From an uncultured Sphingobacteriales bacterium (GTDB lineage: Bacteria; Bacteroidota; Bacteroidia; Chitinophagales; Chitinophagaceae), in contig CAMLFX010000018.1 in NCBI GenBank assembly GCA_946479435.1, forward strand, positions 1 through 40,263: a stretch of DNA of 40,263 nucleotides. Reading direction: 5' to 3'. The first letter of the stretch is position 1. The number at the start of each line of letters is the position of its first letter. Both the position numbers and the translations under genes were made by a program. Under the pieces are notes generated by a model. It was not told the DNA's origin and did not search any database. It saw only the letters and a list, made by a program, of their open reading frames with translations. This document shows positions 1 to 9,890 of this stretch, in pieces.

Positions 1-1306
1 GGAAGTGGGCAACTACGAAATAAGTATCGTGCAGGTGAATATCCAGTGCAGAGTTACCAAGGAAGATACCGGTAAGACCACCAGAGATGAACAGTGATAC
101 GAAACCAAGTGCAAACATCATTGGCACTGTGAAACGTATATTACCACGCCATATAGTAGTAAGCCAGTTAAATACTTTTACAGCTGATGGTACCGCGATA
201 AGCAAGGTTAACAGTACGAAGATAGAACCCAGAAACGGACTCATACCTGTTACGAACATGTGGTGTGCCCACACCAGGAACGCCAGCACCGTAATACCTA
301 TCAGCGATATGATCATTGCAAAATAACCAAATATCGGTTTGCGGCTGTGGTTTGAAAGTACTTCTGAAGCCATACCCATACCCGGTAACATGATAATGTA
401 CACCTCAGGGTGACCCAGGAACCAGAATAAGTGCTGATAAAGTATCGCTGAGCCACCGATATGCGGCAAGGCTTTACCACCTATAAATATTTCTGACAGG
501 TAGAAACTGGTACCGAAATTACGGTCGAATATCAGCAGCACGAAGCCTGAGAATAATACAGGGAATGAAAGAATACCCAGAACAGCAGTAAAGAACAGCG
601 CCCATATAGTTAGTGGCAGGCGTGTCATGCTCATACCTTTGGTACGCATGTTCAGGATAGTTGATACATAGTTAAGCCCACCCAGAAGTGAAGACACAAC
701 GAACAGAGCCATACTTATCAACCAAAGGTCCATACCTACACCCGAACCCATTGATGCTTCTTTTAAGGCACTCAATGGCGGGTAAGTAGTCCAGCCACCC
801 GATGCAGGGCCTGTTTGTACGAAAAGGGAAACAAACATGAATATGCTGGCAATAAAAAAGAACCAGTAAGAAAGCATATTCATGAACGGAGACGCCATAT
901 CGCGTGCGCCTATCTGAAGAGGAATAAGTAAGTTGGCAAACGTACCACTCAAACCTGCAGTTAATACGAAGAATACAAGTATGGTACCGTGCATAGTAAC
1001 CAAACCGTAATAAAATTCAGGCGACAGTTTACCACCTTTTGCCCATTCGCCCAGAAATTTTTCCATAATAGGAAATGTTTCATTGGGAAAACCTAGCTGC
1101 AGGCGAAAGAACACTGAGAACAAAGCGCCTATGATAGCCCATATAATACCGGTTATCAGAAATTGCTTTGCAATGATTTTGTGATCCTGGCTGAATATAT
1201 ACTTCGTAATGAAATGTTGCTCATGATGTGCATGATCATGATGCGCATCGCCCGCATGGGCGCCATGTGCTATATTAGGTCCGTCTATAACAACTGTATT
1301 ACTCAT
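1..1306 (-). CDS. coxA: cytochrome c oxidase subunit I (partial, 3' end outside window)
   Basis: This is the catalytic subunit of an aa3-type heme-copper oxygen reductase in the inner membrane; it reduces O2 and pumps protons. The first 435 residues are visible; the gene runs off the left edge, just before the last two heme-ligand histidines. Visible signatures are the low-spin heme histidine in TMHGT, the XGHPEVY motif in helix VI (Cu_B His, proton-channel Glu, cross-linked Tyr; the A1-type pattern), the Cu_B pair in WAHHMF, and HDTYFVVAHF at the edge. The N-terminus, before the first membrane helix, is His-rich (AHHDHAHHEQH). The ATG at 1306 is 33 bases after the coxB stop, so the gene is the last one seen in the act-cox operon. 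The family call is secure; the end of the protein cannot be seen. Confidence 0.97.
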   Translation of the reverse strand, partial: MSNTVVIDGPNIAHGAHAGDAHHDHAHHEQHFITKYIFSQDHKIIAKQFLITGIIWAIIGALFSVFFRLQLGFPNETFPIMEKFLGEWAKGGKLSPEFYYGLVTMHGTILVFFVLTAGLSGTFANLLIPLQIGARDMASPFMNMLSYWFFFIASIFMFVSLFVQTGPASGGWTTYPPLSALKEASMGSGVGMDLWLISMALFVVSSLLGGLNYVSTILNMRTKGMSMTRLPLTIWALFFTAVLGILSFPVLFSGFVLLIFDRNFGTSFYLSEIFIGGKALPHIGGSAILYQHLFWFLGHPEVYIIMLPGMGMASEVLSNHSRKPIFGYFAMIISLIGITVLAFLVWAHHMFVTGMSPFLGSIFVLLTLLIAVPSAVKVFNWLTTIWRGNIRFTVPMMFALGFVSLFISGGLTGIFLGNSALDIHLHDTYFVVAHF

Positions 1307-1339
1307 TTTTTATTCAATTATGGCCCTTATTGCGGCCGA

Positions 1340-2389
1340 TTACTTCATTGTTATTGCTTTAACACTATCATTTGTTGGTGCAGGCGCAGCCTCAGTACCT
1401 GCAGGTGCAGCAGGTGCATTGCTTGCCGCGTAGTAAGATTGCTGTTTAGCCATCCATTCATCATATTCGGCCTGCGTTTCTACTATTATAGTACCACGCA
1501 TTGAATAGTGGCCTTTACCGCACATCTGGTCGCAGGAAATTTCATAAATGAAATCAGGATTACCTGTTAGTTCTTTCATTTCCTTAGATGTGTGTTTAGG
1601 TGTAAACCACATAGAAGTAATGATACCCGGTACAGCATCCATTTTCATACGGAAGTGCGCAAGACCCACATCGTGTATCACATCGCGCGAGCTGATGATA
1701 AGCTTGATTGGCTTATTGACTACCATATGCAGCTCACCGTTCTGTGCTATCACATCATCCATATTATCCTTATCATTCCAGTCAAGACCCATTACGTTGT
1801 TAGCGTCATTTATCTTACGGAAATCTCTTTTACCTAATACATTGTCTTTACCGGGGTAGCGTATCAGCCAGTTAAATTGCTTACCCATCACTTCCACTAT
1901 TTGCGCTTCCTTCGGAGCTTCTGAAGTCAACGAAACCCAGTTACGCAAACCTACAGCCACCAATGCAGCCATAGCTATAGCCGGTATAGTTGTCCATATC
2001 AATTCAAGTTTATTATTATGCGCGTAGAAGAAAGCCGTTTTCTTTTCAGTTGACTGGTAGCGAAAGCAGAACCAGAATAGGATAGTTTGTGTAAGCAGGA
2101 ATACAAAGCCGGTAACCCAAAGAGTAACCAACAACATGCTATCATACCTTTCACCATGATCTGATGCCGACACAGGCAACATCTTATCTATAAGCGCTAC
2201 ATGGCATCTCCAGATGCCATACAACCCCAGGATAAAGAATATGACAAGCAGCCAGGCCATCATACGGTTAACCTGCGCCCTTACTTTTTCCTCTCCTTTA
2301 AGGATAGTGGCGTATTCACTTGCTTTTGCTATCTGGTAGATGATTACAAATACCAGTAAGATCAATACTATTGTTAAAAATCCCGACAT
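1340..2389 (-). CDS. coxB: cytochrome c oxidase subunit II
   Basis: This 349-residue subunit carries the binuclear Cu_A centre that takes electrons from cytochrome c or from the ACIII heme subunits and passes them to subunit I. The Cu_A motif is complete near the C-terminus: C286, C290, H294 and M297 in CDQMCGKGHYSM, with an earlier His in RDVIHDVG. Four hydrophobic segments are visible rather than the classical two: two extra near the N-terminus, then the usual pair ending in the WTTIPAIAM segment. There is no C-terminal cytochrome c domain, so this is an aa3 rather than a caa3 subunit; the end is a low-complexity Ala/Pro tail. It sits between actF and coxA on the same strand, the arrangement expected for an ACIII-oxidase supercomplex. 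Confidence 0.97.
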   Translation of the reverse strand: MSGFLTIVLILLVFVIIYQIAKASEYATILKGEEKVRAQVNRMMAWLLVIFFILGLYGIWRCHVALIDKMLPVSASDHGERYDSMLLVTLWVTGFVFLLTQTILFWFCFRYQSTEKKTAFFYAHNNKLELIWTTIPAIAMAALVAVGLRNWVSLTSEAPKEAQIVEVMGKQFNWLIRYPGKDNVLGKRDFRKINDANNVMGLDWNDKDNMDDVIAQNGELHMVVNKPIKLIISSRDVIHDVGLAHFRMKMDAVPGIITSMWFTPKHTSKEMKELTGNPDFIYEISCDQMCGKGHYSMRGTIIVETQAEYDEWMAKQQSYYAASNAPAAPAGTEAAPAPTNDSVKAITMK

Positions 2390-2485
2390 GGTCAGTTCAG
2401 CTTGTATTTACTTGTTATAAGTTTATATACTTTTTTCTCTACTTATCGTTTTCCCGTCTGTATATCTTCTTCGCTCTTCAATAAT

Positions 2486-3697
2486 TTAGCTCTGGTGCAA
2501 TATAGCTTCTTTCAGCAGCGGGTGGTTATTAGGCACCAGCGACGATTTAGCAAGCGTACGTGAAACAGAAAATATCAATACACCAATGAATCCTGCAAAG
2601 ATACCTAGTTCGTACCAGTCCAGGTGCCAGTTAGCACCCAGAGGGCCAGGCATGGTCATAATGTAAAAATCTAACCAATGGCCGAAGATAATTATCATCG
2701 CCATAAAACAAACCGTGAAATAGTTACGTTTACTTGGGCGAGACATTAGTATCAATATCGGCATAATAAAGTTAATAATGAATGTAGCATACCATATCAT
2801 TCCGTAAGGGCCTTGCTGGCGCATTTTGAAATAGGTTGTTTCTTCAGGTATGTTACTGTACCATATCAGCATATATTGTGCAAACCAAACATAAGTCCAG
2901 AATATGCTGAATGCAAACATAAGCTTACCGAGGTCATGTATATGTTCTTTAGTTACCAGTTGCAGATTACCTTGATTTTTCAAGTAAACTACAAATAGCA
3001 AGATGAAAGACATGCCTGTTACAAATGAGCTGGCCCATGTATACCAACTAAACATTGTTGAATACCAGTGTGCATCTATACTCATGATCCATAACCATGG
3101 GGTGGTACTCATTTGCGTAAGTGCATAAACAAACAGGAAACCTGCAGACCACTTAAACATCGTCCAGTATAGTTTAGTACTATTCTTAGGCGCAGATTCT
3201 TGTGCAATAGAGATAGCACGAAATTTGCGGCCAAAGAAAGACCATAATGCAATAGTAACCACCGTAAAACCAATAAACATGCCGGGGCTCAGAAACCATT
3301 TTTTGCCTTCTAATATCTTATCACCATGAGGCGTTACCCAGTGGTAGATGGGGTTATGACCATCTATTTTGAAAGCAAATGCAGTACAAAAAAGTACAAC
3401 CATAGCTATCAAACCAAATATCCACACATTGGCACCTATTGCTTCAGGTACTCTTTTATAGGCCACTAACCAGCCCCCTTGTGCCAGTGATGCCGCAGCC
3501 TGTATAAAAACACAAGCCGTTGTAGATAAGAGGAACATCACACTGTTCTGTACCAACACTATCCAGAATCTTGTTTTTGCTATATGGTCGCCGCCAAGAA
3601 GCGTAATCGCACCAATTACCAACGCCAATATACCTATCACCATCAGGGCAATACTGGTATTTCTCATCCGCGCCGGTATCTCAAAACGTTCGTTCAT
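2486..3697 (-). CDS. actF: alternative complex III membrane subunit ActF
   Basis: This 403-residue polytopic membrane protein has about ten hydrophobic segments and no cofactor motif. It matches the expected ActF subunit by size, membrane character and position as the last act gene before coxB. ActF is a paralogue of ActC in the NrfD-like superfamily and is thought to form part of the quinol/proton side of ACIII. The start is the ATG in MNERFEIPARM, 46 bases after the actE stop. Assignment rests on gene order and overall character more than on any single motif, because ActF is poorly conserved. Confidence 0.9.
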   Translation of the reverse strand: MNERFEIPARMRNTSIALMVIGILALVIGAITLLGGDHIAKTRFWIVLVQNSVMFLLSTTACVFIQAAASLAQGGWLVAYKRVPEAIGANVWIFGLIAMVVLFCTAFAFKIDGHNPIYHWVTPHGDKILEGKKWFLSPGMFIGFTVVTIALWSFFGRKFRAISIAQESAPKNSTKLYWTMFKWSAGFLFVYALTQMSTTPWLWIMSIDAHWYSTMFSWYTWASSFVTGMSFILLFVVYLKNQGNLQLVTKEHIHDLGKLMFAFSIFWTYVWFAQYMLIWYSNIPEETTYFKMRQQGPYGMIWYATFIINFIMPILILMSRPSKRNYFTVCFMAMIIIFGHWLDFYIMTMPGPLGANWHLDWYELGIFAGFIGVLIFSVSRTLAKSSLVPNNHPLLKEAILHQS

Positions 3698-3743
3698 TTG
3701 TCAAACTTTATTAGAAGTACGTTTATAATTTCTTTTTCTATTA

Positions 3744-4406
3744 TTAATGTTTTGCCACTTTAGCTTCCATCGCCATAGCGGTATCAGCCGTAGCTTTCTT
3801 AGTAGTATCGGCAGCCGTGCCTGTACCCAGTGTAAACGCATCGCCACCATTAGCGGCCTGTGTTTTCTTAATGTACGATATTATTTGCCAGCGTTGTTTT
3901 ACATCCAGCTGGCTGGCGTAAGAACCCATGGCGTTTTTACCAAACTTTATAGCTGCATACATAGTGCCCACAGGCATGTGCAGATATTTAGCATCTTTCA
4001 GGTTGGCAGGCATTGCAGCAAATTTACCACTTGCATACAACGGGCCCTGGCCATCCAAATTAGCGCCGTGGCATATAGCACAATAAATATTGAATAAACG
4101 GCCACCTTCTGCTACTTCATCTTCAGAAAAACGCATAGAAGTAGTAAAAGCTTTATACGCATTTGTATCGCCTTCCATAAGATGCTCGGGCAATGCATGG
4201 CCTATTGCTATTGTACCAGGTACTGGCAGGCGGCTTGTCTGACTATCAGCGAAATTAGGATTGGCGGTATAAGCATCGTAAGCGCGTGAGTAGGTCATAT
4301 CCGGCGCATAGGTTTTACCCGGGTTGCGGCGCATATCACCACTGTTGCACGCAGCAAGGCTCAGTCCTATCAGGCTTGCCACTACTATGCTCTTGGTCTT
4401 ATTCAT
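3744..4406 (-). CDS. actE: alternative complex III monoheme cytochrome c lipoprotein ActE
   Basis: This 220-residue monoheme cytochrome c is the electron exit subunit of ACIII on the periplasmic face. One CAICH heme motif lies at residues 109-113, with a downstream Met in the KNAMGSYASQ segment as likely sixth ligand. The ATG at 4406 is preferred over an in-frame upstream start at 4433 because it gives a compact lipoprotein signal, MNKTKSIVVASLIGLSLAAC, with acylated Cys20. The C-terminus is a low-complexity Ala/Thr/Lys tail. The gene lies between actD and actF. The call is secure from the heme motif, lipobox and operon position together. Confidence 0.94.
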   Translation of the reverse strand: MNKTKSIVVASLIGLSLAACNSGDMRRNPGKTYAPDMTYSRAYDAYTANPNFADSQTSRLPVPGTIAIGHALPEHLMEGDTNAYKAFTTSMRFSEDEVAEGGRLFNIYCAICHGANLDGQGPLYASGKFAAMPANLKDAKYLHMPVGTMYAAIKFGKNAMGSYASQLDVKQRWQIISYIKKTQAANGGDAFTLGTGTAADTTKKATADTAMAMEAKVAKH

Positions 4407-4461
4407 AAATATTGAAAAATTCAAAAAAGTCAATTCAAAAAATTTCTTTTACTCACTGCTG

Positions 4462-5037
4462 TTAGGCAAGCTTTTCATAAGGTTCTTCCTGGTCGAAGCG
4501 GCCATACCACCATTCCGATTCTGCTATTTGTACCGAAGTCTCTACCGTACCTGTCGACTTCAGGAAATCAATTACTTCCTGTTCAGTTACATGATCATTC
4601 AGTTCTATCGCTACTACAAAAAGATCGTCAGTTTGGCGCGGATGAAAAACGTGTTTCTTAACACCCGGCATTATCTGATTCAGGTAGCAGAAAGTAAGCA
4701 CCATACCTACTGCTGCAAACAGTACTGTCAACTCGAAAGTGATGGGGATGAATGCAGGTAGTGAAAAGTGCGGCTTACCACCAAAATTAATAGGCCAATC
4801 ACTTAAGAATATCCAAGACATAAAGCCTAATGCAGTGCAAGTACCGGTAATACCATATATAAAACCCGCAACGTGCAAGTCGGTATCCTTAAGCCCTAGC
4901 GCATGGTCAAGACCGTGTACCGGAAAGGGTGTATAAACATCATGCAGTTTATAGCCACTGTTACGTACTTTCTTTACTGCAGGAAACAATACTTCCTCAT
5001 CATCGTAACAACCTACTGCAAATTTCTTTATAGCCAT
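4462..5037 (-). CDS. actD: alternative complex III subunit ActD (DUF3341 family)
   Basis: This 191-residue protein has two membrane helices (about residues 56-78 and 101-124) and a soluble cytoplasmic part beginning KFAVGCYDDEEVLFPAVKKV, typical of DUF3341/ActD. ActD is a structural ACIII subunit without cofactors. In the sequence it lies between actC (64 bases upstream) and actE (55 bases downstream). The C-terminal residues WWYGRFDQEEPYEKLA carry no known motif. The family assignment is firm; no reaction is known for this subunit. Confidence 0.93.
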   Translation of the reverse strand: MAIKKFAVGCYDDEEVLFPAVKKVRNSGYKLHDVYTPFPVHGLDHALGLKDTDLHVAGFIYGITGTCTALGFMSWIFLSDWPINFGGKPHFSLPAFIPITFELTVLFAAVGMVLTFCYLNQIMPGVKKHVFHPRQTDDLFVVAIELNDHVTEQEVIDFLKSTGTVETSVQIAESEWWYGRFDQEEPYEKLA

Positions 5038-5101
5038 TTATCAAAAAATTCAAAAATGTTTAAAATCAAAACTCAATTACCTGATTCCTGATCTTCTTAT
5101 A

Positions 5102-6541
5102 TTAATGATGGTGTGCTGCCATTTGTTCGTGTAAAAACTCTTCAGTTCCTTTCTCGTCTATAGCTGCCATTTTCTTTTTCTGTGCTTCGCCTGATGTTTT
5201 CAATACAAACTTGATCTCAGAAATAGCGATAACCGGGAAGTATTTAGCAAACAGGAAGAAGCAAGTAAAGAATAAACCAAATGTACCCAGGTAGAAACCA
5301 ACCTCAGGCCATGTAGGCGAGTAATAAGTCCAACTACCAGGCAGGTAATCGCGATAAAGTGAAGTAACAATGATTACAAAACGCTCGAACCACATACCTA
5401 TATTCACTACTATCGACATGATGAAAGTGAACGGAACATTACGACGAAGTTTTTTGAACCAGAACAACTGAGGGGATACCACGTTGCAGGTCATCATAGC
5501 CCAATAGCTCCACCAGTAGGGACCTAAGATACGCCAGTTAAACGCTTCTTTCTCGTACAACACCTGGCTGTAATAAGCCATGAAAAGCTCAGTTAAATAA
5601 GCCACACCCACTATTGAACCCGTAAGTACAATTACTTTGTTCATAGCTTCCAGGTGGCCAATAGTAATGTAGTCTTCCAGGCCCATGATGCGGCGGCACA
5701 CAATCAGCAGGGTATTCACCATTGCAAAACCCGAGAAGATGGCACCCGCAACGAAGTACGGAGGGAAGATAGTTGTATGCCAACCGGGTATTACCGATGT
5801 AGCAAAGTCAAAAGATACTATGGTGTGTACCGAAAGTACCAGTGGTGTACTTAAACCTGCCAATACCAGCGCCAGCGCTTCGTGACGTTGCCAGTTTTTA
5901 GCCGTACCTGTCCAGCCGAACGATGCAAGGCCATATAACCTCTTGCGAAGTTTGGTCTTAGCGCGGTCGCGGATGGTTGCAAAGTCAGGAATAAGACCCG
6001 AATACCAGAATAATAATGATACCGTGAAATAAGTTGAGATCGCAAACACGTCCCAAAGCAGGGCCGAGTTGAAGTTAGGCCATAGCGGGCCACGTGTGTT
6101 AGGGTAGGGCAATACGAAGAAACCATCCCATACACGACCCATGTGGAAGATAGGGAACTGGCCTGCGCACATTACAGCGAAGATCGTCATAGCCTCTGCC
6201 GCACGGTTTACACCCGTACGCCAGCCCTGGCGGAAAAGCAAAAGGATAGCCGAGATAAGTGTACCGGCGTGACCGATACCTACCCACCATACGAAGTTGG
6301 TGATATCCCAACCCCAGCCCACTGTACGGTTAATACCCCATACACCGATACCGAAGTATACTTCCCAGAATACAGAAAATACACCAAACATAAGCAGGGC
6401 AACGGAAAAGAAGAAACCCACATACCACATACGGCCAGGTTTCTGCTCAATCGGCCTTACAATGTCCTCAGTCACCTGATGATAGTCCTTATCACCATCA
6501 ACCAGCGGTTCCCTTACAAACGATTCGTACTTTAAATGCAT
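5102..6541 (-). CDS. actC: alternative complex III quinol-binding membrane subunit ActC (NrfD/PsrC-like)
   Basis: This 479-residue NrfD/PsrC-family membrane protein has about ten membrane helices. In ACIII, ActC is the subunit next to the iron-sulfur protein ActB and carries the menaquinol site and a putative proton path. Recognisable stretches include GWGWDITNFVWWVGIGHAGT and the following NRAAEAMTIFAV segment, both typical of the family. The C-terminus ends in a short histidine run (EQMAAHHH). It starts 92 bases after the actB stop, a gap that holds a small GC hairpin. Identity is secure. Confidence 0.96.
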   Translation of the reverse strand: MHLKYESFVREPLVDGDKDYHQVTEDIVRPIEQKPGRMWYVGFFFSVALLMFGVFSVFWEVYFGIGVWGINRTVGWGWDITNFVWWVGIGHAGTLISAILLLFRQGWRTGVNRAAEAMTIFAVMCAGQFPIFHMGRVWDGFFVLPYPNTRGPLWPNFNSALLWDVFAISTYFTVSLLFWYSGLIPDFATIRDRAKTKLRKRLYGLASFGWTGTAKNWQRHEALALVLAGLSTPLVLSVHTIVSFDFATSVIPGWHTTIFPPYFVAGAIFSGFAMVNTLLIVCRRIMGLEDYITIGHLEAMNKVIVLTGSIVGVAYLTELFMAYYSQVLYEKEAFNWRILGPYWWSYWAMMTCNVVSPQLFWFKKLRRNVPFTFIMSIVVNIGMWFERFVIIVTSLYRDYLPGSWTYYSPTWPEVGFYLGTFGLFFTCFFLFAKYFPVIAISEIKFVLKTSGEAQKKKMAAIDEKGTEEFLHEQMAAHHH

Positions 6542-6608
6542 AGCACGTTATTAGTAAAAATTCAAAAGTCTAGTTTCAAAATATTCCAATCTCACACTTC
6601 TCTTCACT

Positions 6609-6623
6609 GCCCGTAAAGCGGGC
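6609..6623. repeat. GC hairpin in the actB-actC gap
   Basis: GCCCG (6609-6613) and CGGGC (6619-6623) can pair around a 5-base loop. It lies between the actB stop and the actC start inside the operon, with no clear T-tract. It could be an mRNA stability or processing element or a weak attenuator; no function is shown. Confidence 0.4.
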
Positions 6624-6633
6624 GTTTCAATTA

Positions 6634-9600
6634 TTATATATGCTCAGTATACATACCATCCAGTGTTTCGTTGCCCGAAACTATCATATCAGCGTTACGT
6701 ATCTTAGATAGGTAGTTGACATTAGGTAAAGTATGTATTTGCTCCAGTACGTAGAAAGTACGTTCTCTTTGTTCTTGCTTACGCAGTTTAGAGATAGCGC
6801 TTTCAGGGTCGTTAACGTTACCAAATACGATACAACCTGAAGCACATGCTTGCTGGCAAGCTGTGCGTACTTCTGAATCTTTTACATTGCGGCCTTCTTT
6901 CTTAGCCGAAAGCTTGGCATCTTGCAAACGCTGTACGCAGAAGCTACATTTTTCCATCACACCACGGCTACGTACTGTAACATCCGGATTCAGCACCATA
7001 CGTGTCAGGTCATCGTTCACGTCATCGCGACGGTGATCTTCGTACAGGTTGTCTTCGAAACAGTCAGCACCGTTCCAATCCATCCAGTTAAAGTGACGTA
7101 CTTTATAAGGACAGTTATTAGCGCAATATTTAGTACCTATACAACGGTTGTAAGCCATTTGGTTCAGGCCTTCACTGCTGTGGTTGGTAGCAGATACAGG
7201 ACAAACGTTTTCGCAAGGCGCGTTATCGCAATGCTGGCAAAGCATCGGCTGGAAGATGGTCTGGATTGTATCCGGCTCATCTGGCTGGCCGCTGAAATAA
7301 CGGTCGATACGCAACCAGTGCATTTCCTGCGATTTCAATACGTGTGTTTTACCTACTACTGAAATGTTATTTTCAGCCTGGCAAGCTACAACGCAAGCAC
7401 CACAACCTATGCAACTGCTAAGGTCTATCGACATACCCCAGTGTATACCCGGAGATTCGTAAACTGGATATAATGTAGCGTTAGCACGGAATTTTTCTTC
7501 AAAATCAGCTGGCACAGCTTCACCACCGTGTCCCTCTTCAGCACCATGTTCACCATGAGCTTCCGCATTACCATGCGCACTTTTCTCCCATGGCAATGTA
7601 CCATAGTGGCCAGATTCAGCATAGCGTTCTTTCAGCAGGTGGTTGGGGTCTTTGCTGAATTCTTCAAGAGTGAATTCTTGTATAATAGGGCGGGCTTCAG
7701 AGTTGTAGTGGGTCTGTGTTATCGCCACTTCATAAGTACCCGCCAGTTTTTCTACCGAAATATTGTTGCTGTAGTTAAAAGTTTGTCCGTTAAAAGCAAC
7801 AAACGGATAAGCATTTTTACCTGTGTTAGCAGCTGCGCGGCCTACTTTTTCATCGCGGCCATAACCTACAGCTATTGCTACTACATCATTATGCTGGCCA
7901 GGTACAACTACCATTGGCAGCTCTACCTCGTAGCCATTAGCTTTTATCTTCAGCAGGCGTTTTGCATTCACTACTTCTGTAATGCCTGTCAGTTCTTCGC
8001 CCAGTTCTTTAGCTTTTTTAGGCGATACGCATGCGTAGTTATCCCAGGTAGCTTTAGTTATCGGGTCAGGAAGTTCCAGCAGCCATGGGTTATTACTCCA
8101 AGAACCACCGTGGCCAATACCTAGTTTTTCATATATAACCAGTTCCATTCCGCCGGCTGGCTTCATGGCTTGTATAGCTGCTACCGCTGCGCCTGCGTTG
8201 CCTGCAAACGCTCCGCCGCCCATCGGCATATCGCCGGCTGGTTCTATAACACCGTCTTGCAGTGCCTGGTCAAAATTAGCTTGCCCGCCAAGTTTGTTAG
8301 TCCAATACTGCTTCCAGTAGTCACCATACGTTATAGCTGCATCAGCCCAAACCAAAAGGCTATCCTGGAATGCACGCGTTTTAAACAACGGCGCAATACC
8401 AGGTTGCATCAGGCTGTAATATCCTGTTTTAGGTTCCGCATCACCCCAGCTTTCCAGGAAGTGATGATCAGGAACTACGTATTTACATTTCTGCGCAGTT
8501 TCATCCATACGGTCAGCGAAAGATACCGTTACAGGTACTTTAGCCAAACCTTCTGCAAATTTTTTACCGTTGTAATAGTTATAAACGGGGTTAGCATCCT
8601 GCAATAATACAGCACCTACATTACCAGCGGCCATAGCCTCGGTAAGGGCAACCATATCAGCATCTATACCTTGTTTGTAATTACTGTTTACAGCCCAGTT
8701 GATAGTTGTGCCGTTAGCACCTATCGCACTGTTAATAGCGTTTACAACTGTTTGTACGTTTACATCGTTCACACCACATACTACAAGGCCATTACCTTTT
8801 TTCAGGTCGGCCGCAGCTTTGGTTACTAATTCGTTCAGTTTTTTGCTGGCAAATGATGGAGCAGCACCTGTTATTACCGCATTGTACAATGCAACTGCAA
8901 CCGCACCTATTTCAGATGGTTTGCAGGTAGCACGGAAATCGGCAGCAGCACCTGTATTGGTATGGTTAGCTTCTACCTGGTAGTGCCTTGACATTTGCAT
9001 TGCCTTCACACTTATTTTACGGCCTTCTGCATATTGCCTTGAAAATTCAATAGGTGATAACCAGGTACCCAGGAAATCAGCACCTAAACCAACTACCGTA
9101 TTAGCCTTATCGAAGTGATAAGAGGGCAGCGCCCTTTTACCATAGCTTGCCTCGTTAGCCAGCAACATACCCGAATAAGATATCGGATCGTAAGTAATGT
9201 GCTTTGCTGAAGGATATTTAGCTACGAATTGAGCAATAATATCTTTAGTAGTAGGACTAAGTATAGTTGAGGTAACAATATATATTGGTTTGCCACCGTT
9301 GCTTGCCAAACCTTCTTTTACGCGTCGGTCAATCGCTTCAAATGTAGCTTCCTGACCATCAGCATAAGGCTGGCGTAAGCGTGCTTTATCGTACAGGCCC
9401 AGTACCGATGCCTGTACCCTTGCCGATGAGCCACCACCTGTGATTGTTGATTTTTCGTTGCCATCAACTTTTATCGGGCGGCCATCGCGTGTTTTAATAA
9501 CCACCGCGCAATAGTCGCCACCATCTACAAAGGTAGATGCGTAATAGTTAGGTACACCCGGGGTAATATCCTCAGGCTTTATTGCATAAGGTATCACCTT

Positions 9601-9813
9601 ACGTACAGGCATTTCGCAGCTGGCAGCAAGCATTGCTGCTGCAGTGCTAAAACCAAGATATTTCAAAAAGTCGCGGCGGGGCGTTTTAGCGTCCAGCAAG
9701 CTGCCGCTCAGGTCGAACGGTAATTCCTCTTGGAATTCTTTTGCTGCTGCTTCCTGATGAGCTGCACTGTTGTGCAGATCTTCAACCCCATTCCAATATG
9801 TTTTTTGACTCAT
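6634..9813 (-). CDS. actB: alternative complex III iron-sulfur subunit ActB (molybdopterin-oxidoreductase-like plus 4Fe-4S ferredoxin fusion)
   Basis: This 1059-residue fusion is the electron-transfer subunit of ACIII. The N-terminal two thirds resemble a molybdopterin oxidoreductase; in characterised ACIII this part holds no Mo cofactor. The C-terminal third is an FeS-cluster ferredoxin domain with four cysteine groups visible: CIGCGACVVAC, CQHCDNAPCENVCP, CIGTKYCANNCP and CSFC followed by CQQACASGC. A Tat-type TPRRDFLKYLG motif precedes a hydrophobic stretch and a lipobox-like AASC, consistent with periplasmic display and lipid anchoring. A His-rich insert (AHGEHGAEEGHGG) links the two halves. 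The gene follows actA by 77 bases. Identity is secure. Confidence 0.97.
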   Translation of the reverse strand: MSQKTYWNGVEDLHNSAAHQEAAAKEFQEELPFDLSGSLLDAKTPRRDFLKYLGFSTAAAMLAASCEMPVRKVIPYAIKPEDITPGVPNYYASTFVDGGDYCAVVIKTRDGRPIKVDGNEKSTITGGGSSARVQASVLGLYDKARLRQPYADGQEATFEAIDRRVKEGLASNGGKPIYIVTSTILSPTTKDIIAQFVAKYPSAKHITYDPISYSGMLLANEASYGKRALPSYHFDKANTVVGLGADFLGTWLSPIEFSRQYAEGRKISVKAMQMSRHYQVEANHTNTGAAADFRATCKPSEIGAVAVALYNAVITGAAPSFASKKLNELVTKAAADLKKGNGLVVCGVNDVNVQTVVNAINSAIGANGTTINWAVNSNYKQGIDADMVALTEAMAAGNVGAVLLQDANPVYNYYNGKKFAEGLAKVPVTVSFADRMDETAQKCKYVVPDHHFLESWGDAEPKTGYYSLMQPGIAPLFKTRAFQDSLLVWADAAITYGDYWKQYWTNKLGGQANFDQALQDGVIEPAGDMPMGGGAFAGNAGAAVAAIQAMKPAGGMELVIYEKLGIGHGGSWSNNPWLLELPDPITKATWDNYACVSPKKAKELGEELTGITEVVNAKRLLKIKANGYEVELPMVVVPGQHNDVVAIAVGYGRDEKVGRAAANTGKNAYPFVAFNGQTFNYSNNISVEKLAGTYEVAITQTHYNSEARPIIQEFTLEEFSKDPNHLLKERYAESGHYGTLPWEKSAHGNAEAHGEHGAEEGHGGEAVPADFEEKFRANATLYPVYESPGIHWGMSIDLSSCIGCGACVVACQAENNISVVGKTHVLKSQEMHWLRIDRYFSGQPDEPDTIQTIFQPMLCQHCDNAPCENVCPVSATNHSSEGLNQMAYNRCIGTKYCANNCPYKVRHFNWMDWNGADCFEDNLYEDHRRDDVNDDLTRMVLNPDVTVRSRGVMEKCSFCVQRLQDAKLSAKKEGRNVKDSEVRTACQQACASGCIVFGNVNDPESAISKLRKQEQRERTFYVLEQIHTLPNVNYLSKIRNADMIVSGNETLDGMYTEHI

Positions 9814-9890
9814 ACTTTGATTCGGTATATATTAAGTTTCCGAATAGTTTTTAATTCTGAAATTATACGAACACTATCTTCCGGTCAGTA

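Noticed and set aside
1340..2389. caa3-type subunit II with fused cytochrome c
   Set aside because: The protein stops soon after the Cu_A motif in a low-complexity tail; no CxxCH is present.
7528..8124. 198-residue plus frame antisense to actB
   Set aside because: It lies inside the long conserved actB gene and has no motif.
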